Source of the DNA: Pseudomonas gozinkensis
GTDB lineage: Bacteria > Pseudomonadota > Gammaproteobacteria > Pseudomonadales > Pseudomonadaceae
Direction of reading: 5' to 3'
NCBI RefSeq assembly: GCF_014863585.1
Contig: NZ_CP062253.1
Span: 6,252,001 to 6,316,000, forward strand
DNA: 64,000 nucleotides
Shown here in pieces: positions 61,506 to 64,000 of this stretch (positions within the stretch are counted from its first letter, which is position 1; each line of letters starts with the position of its first letter). The notes beneath the pieces were generated by a model. It was not told the DNA's origin. It saw nothing but the letters and a program-made list of their open reading frames with translations, and did not search any database. Made by a program: the position numbers and the translations under genes.

Positions 61506-61530
61506 GACCGTCTAGTAGGCGGTTTTTTTT
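61506..61530 (+). terminator. Terminator of the second 56-residue gene
   Basis: ACCGTC-TAGTA-GGCGGT followed by eight Ts, 14 bp after the stop. Confidence 0.8.
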
Positions 61531-61668
61531 CGCCTGAAGATTAATCATTTTGACTCCAGCAACATCCAGTGAAGCTTTGCCCAGGCAATTGTCCCTTCAA
61601 CTCCCTCCTCCCCGACTACCCTTAAAAAAACGCAGGAAGCGGCCCCCGATTCAACTCAAGGAACGACC

Positions 61669-62532
61669 ATGTCCCTCGCCATCGTCCACAGCCGCGCCCA
61701 GATTGGCGTGGATGCTCCCGCCGTCACCGTCGAAGTCCACCTGGCCAACGGCTTGCCCTCGCTGACCATGGTCGGCCTGCCCGAAGCGGCGGTGAAGGAG
61801 AGCAAGGACCGGGTGCGCAGTGCGATCATCAATTCCGGGCTGCAGTTTCCGGCGCGGCGGATCACGTTGAATCTGGCACCGGCGGATCTGCCCAAGGATG
61901 GCGGGCGGTTCGATCTGGCGATTGCACTGGGGATCCTGTCGGCGAGTGTGCAGGTGCCGACGTTGACGCTGGATGATGTGGAATGCCTGGGTGAGCTGGC
62001 GTTATCCGGCGCAGTGCGGGCGGTGCGTGGGGTGTTGCCGGCGGCACTGGCGGCGCGCAAGGCCGGGCGGACGCTGGTGGTGCCACGGGCGAATGCCGAG
62101 GAGGCTTGTCTGGCGTCCGGACTGAGGGTGATCGCGGTGGATCATCTGCTGGAAGCCGTGGCGCATTTCAATGGGCATACACCGGTCGAGCCTTATGTCT
62201 CGGATGGGCTGATCCATGCCGCCAAACCTTATCCGGACCTGAATGAGGTGCAGGGCCAACTGGCCGCCAAACGGGCGCTGCTGATTGCCGCCGCCGGTGC
62301 GCACAACCTGCTGTTCAGCGGGCCACCGGGGACGGGCAAGACGTTGCTGGCCAGTCGATTACCGGGGTTGCTGCCACCGCTGGCCGAGAGTGAAGCGTTG
62401 GAGGTGGCGGCGATTCAATCCGTCGCCAGCGGCGCGCCGTTGACCCACTGGCCGCAGCGCCCGTTCCGCCAACCACATCACTCGGCCTCCGGGCCGGCAC
62501 TGGTCGGTGGCAGTTGGGACAAAAAGAAATAA
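61669..62532 (+). pseudogene. comM: ComM (YifB) Mg-chelatase-like ATPase, truncated by insertion
   Basis: 287 codons against about 500 expected. Residues 1-282 are normal: SLAIVHSRAQIGVDAPAVTV, Walker A FSGPPGTGKTLLASRLPG and PFRQPHHSASGPALVGGS. At about 62,515 the homology stops and five unrelated codons (WDKKK) lead to a TAA. The Walker B region, sensor motifs and C terminus are absent from the rest of the window. ComM is a helicase for branch migration in natural transformation, so the product should be inactive. Confidence 0.9.
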
Positions 62533-63065
62533 AAGAGAAAACAAGGAATAAACTGAGAAAACATTGGGGGTTACGCGTTTCACCGCGGTTCTCGCGGTAC
62601 CTGCCTCAGCTTGTGGTTTCACTCACTTCTTCGAGCGCGCGTGCCTTTCAAATCTGCAAGTTGAACTGCTTAGAGCCGGTGTCCAACACACCCCATTATT
62701 CGTAGCCCAGCTATACCTCATAGCAATTATGTTTTTTTGCATAATTGTGCATAAAGCTTTTTTTGGACTCTGAAGTCATGCTTCCGCCCGGCTTTCCAAG
62801 TCCTAGCTGCCAGATCTGGGTAGCGTGCGAGATCGAGCGACTTTTTCGTTGGCGATCACATTCATGTGTCGTAGCGAGCCTGTTTCTATCGGCTTGGCCC
62901 GACTGCTAGGGTCAATCTTTAGCAGGCGTAACCACTTGGCTAGCGCCGATCGAGGGCGTCTCCACCGTAGCCATCCCGCAACGGCTCAGATATCGTATCG
63001 CCACTACGAAATATCCATATCGTTCGACCGGCTTCAGTGAGCGAGCGCATCAACAGGGAAGTGTT
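62533..63065. other. 533-bp region at the island edge, no supported gene
   Basis: Lower GC than the core genes. It starts with an A-rich stretch (AAAAAGAAATAAAAGAGAAAA) cut down here to its first bases, and includes an inverted repeat CAATTATG-N8-CATAATTG (62724-62747) overlapping a direct repeat TGCATAA at 62738 and 62748. The two short open frames (62,514-62,773) lack ribosome sites and family resemblance. It should contain the promoter of the following gene. Confidence 0.55.
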
Positions 63066-64000
63066 ATGGCGGCGATACCAGTGGAGTACCATGGTCGGGA
63101 ACAGGCTTACGTAAAGCACACGATTCTAAAGACCTATCTCCAACGGCTTTTCATGATTATTGGCAGAAATGAAACAGTCATCAATTACGTAGACTGCTTC
63201 GCTGGTCCGTGGTCTGAAGAATCTGAGGATTTGCGCGACACCTCTATCGGCATTTCACTGAAGCTGATGAAAGACTGCGCCAAGTCGCTCGAAGAGGTCC
63301 ACGGCTGCAAAGTTAAATTCCGTGCCTTATACATCGAGAAAAACAAAGAAGCTTTCTCAAAGCTGAAAAGCTTTCTCGACAGCGATTCGAACTCCTGCGT
63401 TGCAGCAGACTGCATCCAGGGCGATTACACCACCAAAATTCCTGAGATTGCCGCGTGGGCATCGCATAACTTCACCTTCTTTTTTATCGACCCTAAAGGG
63501 TGGCGCAAGGTCATCAACGCTCCGGTGCTTGCTCCACTACTGGCGTTAAACAAAGCAGAGTTCCTCATCAACCTGATGTATGACTTCATCAACAGAGCGA
63601 TGTCGATGAAAGCCCAGCAGGCAAACGTGGAAGAGCTGTTGGGCAAACCGGTTAGCTTTTCGGGTAGAGAGTCGGCGACCGAGCGACAGCGCATTATCGT
63701 CACGCAGTACCGCCAGGCGATTGGAAGCCTTTACGGTGGCAGGTCGGCACACGTGACGGTGGAACGTCCCGGGATGGATCGTGTGCTGTATTTCCTGATT
63801 TATCTCACCCGACATCCAAAAGGCCTGATTGTCTTTAAAGAAGCCGCCGAGCAAATGCACATGATTCAACGCGTCAGTCAGTTTGAGACAAAATTGCGAC
63901 AACAATCGAGCAAACGCGCGCCGATCGACGACCTGTTTGGCACCATCGAGGAGCCGCCTGAGGCAACGGGTGCTCAAGACAATCGAACGCTTGCAAAGAC
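63066..64000 (+). CDS. Three-Cys-motif partner protein TcmP, cut by the window end
   Basis: 311 codons visible, running off the right edge. VEYHGREQAYVKHTILKTYLQRL, then NETVINYVDCFAGPW and FFFIDPKGWRKV, form the family's methyltransferase-like Rossmann landmarks; EFLINLMYDFINRAMSMK follows. The ATG at 63066 has AGGGA nine bases upstream. TcmP genes are usually paired with a gene for a protein carrying a three-cysteine motif (phage Gp37/Gp68-like), which would be expected just beyond the window. Function is not established. Confidence 0.8.
   Translation, partial: MAAIPVEYHGREQAYVKHTILKTYLQRLFMIIGRNETVINYVDCFAGPWSEESEDLRDTSIGISLKLMKDCAKSLEEVHGCKVKFRALYIEKNKEAFSKLKSFLDSDSNSCVAADCIQGDYTTKIPEIAAWASHNFTFFFIDPKGWRKVINAPVLAPLLALNKAEFLINLMYDFINRAMSMKAQQANVEELLGKPVSFSGRESATERQRIIVTQYRQAIGSLYGGRSAHVTVERPGMDRVLYFLIYLTRHPKGLIVFKEAAEQMHMIQRVSQFETKLRQQSSKRAPIDDLFGTIEEPPEATGAQDNRTLAK

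Noticed and set aside
62514..62773. Two short open frames after the comM break
   Set aside because: No ribosome sites, overlapping each other, and unlike known proteins.

Overview
The window is high-GC chromosomal DNA from a fluorescent-group Pseudomonas, close to P. fluorescens. Three things point there: algP-fklB-algQ-dsbB-hemYXDC-algR-argH in the usual Pseudomonas order, the GCGGGC/GCGAGC-type REP pairs, and Pseudomonas-specific genes such as sutA and algQ. No tRNA, rRNA or CRISPR array was seen.

Positions 1-11,100 carry a FliL-like gene, a quinone oxidoreductase, a secreted TonB-domain protein, glpT with candidate GlpR operators, a ChaC-type cyclotransferase, ubiD with a coupled ferredoxin reductase, an OafA-type acyltransferase, rho and trxA. 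Positions 11,200-15,050 hold a GntR/FadR regulator divergent from a polar amino acid ABC transporter. Then come convergent ppx and ppk with hemB, a DedA protein, a sterol-desaturase-type hydroxylase, elbB, a DUF188 protein and a cytochrome c/FTR1 iron permease. Positions 25,700-30,450 form a five-gene surface lipoprotein cluster: two COG3014 paralogues, YcfL, an LpoB-like protein and a second LpoB/CsgG-like protein. Positions 30,500-44,650 include a LysE exporter, an MscS channel coupled to an ABC-F ATPase, the alginate and haem cluster, and argH. Positions 44,700-58,970 carry a GST, small conserved proteins, cyaA, rnk, cyaY, the lptM-lysA-dapF-DUF484-xerC-HAD operon, sutA, yjbQ, glnK-amtB under a candidate sigma54/NtrC promoter, and ubiK.

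The last 5 kb is accessory. Between ubiK and comM lie a C4-type antisense RNA just upstream of a Bro-N antirepressor-like gene, an unpaired HigA antitoxin, a frameshifted acetyltransferase, and two 56-residue paralogues that each have their own terminator. comM itself is cut after about 282 codons at a conserved ATPase motif, and the DNA beyond is lower in GC and encodes a TcmP (three-Cys-motif partner) protein that runs off the window. This looks like the left edge of an island inserted in comM.

The most interesting signal is the C4 RNA. A 14-nt stretch of its second loop is complementary, with one G-U wobble, to the ribosome-binding region of the Bro-N gene. That is the arrangement used by phage P1 c4/ant, here with no recognisable prophage around it. 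Most core genes run in compact operons with 1-4 nt overlaps: ubiD/reductase, ABC permeases, hemC/D/X/Y, ABC-F/mscS and xerC/HAD.
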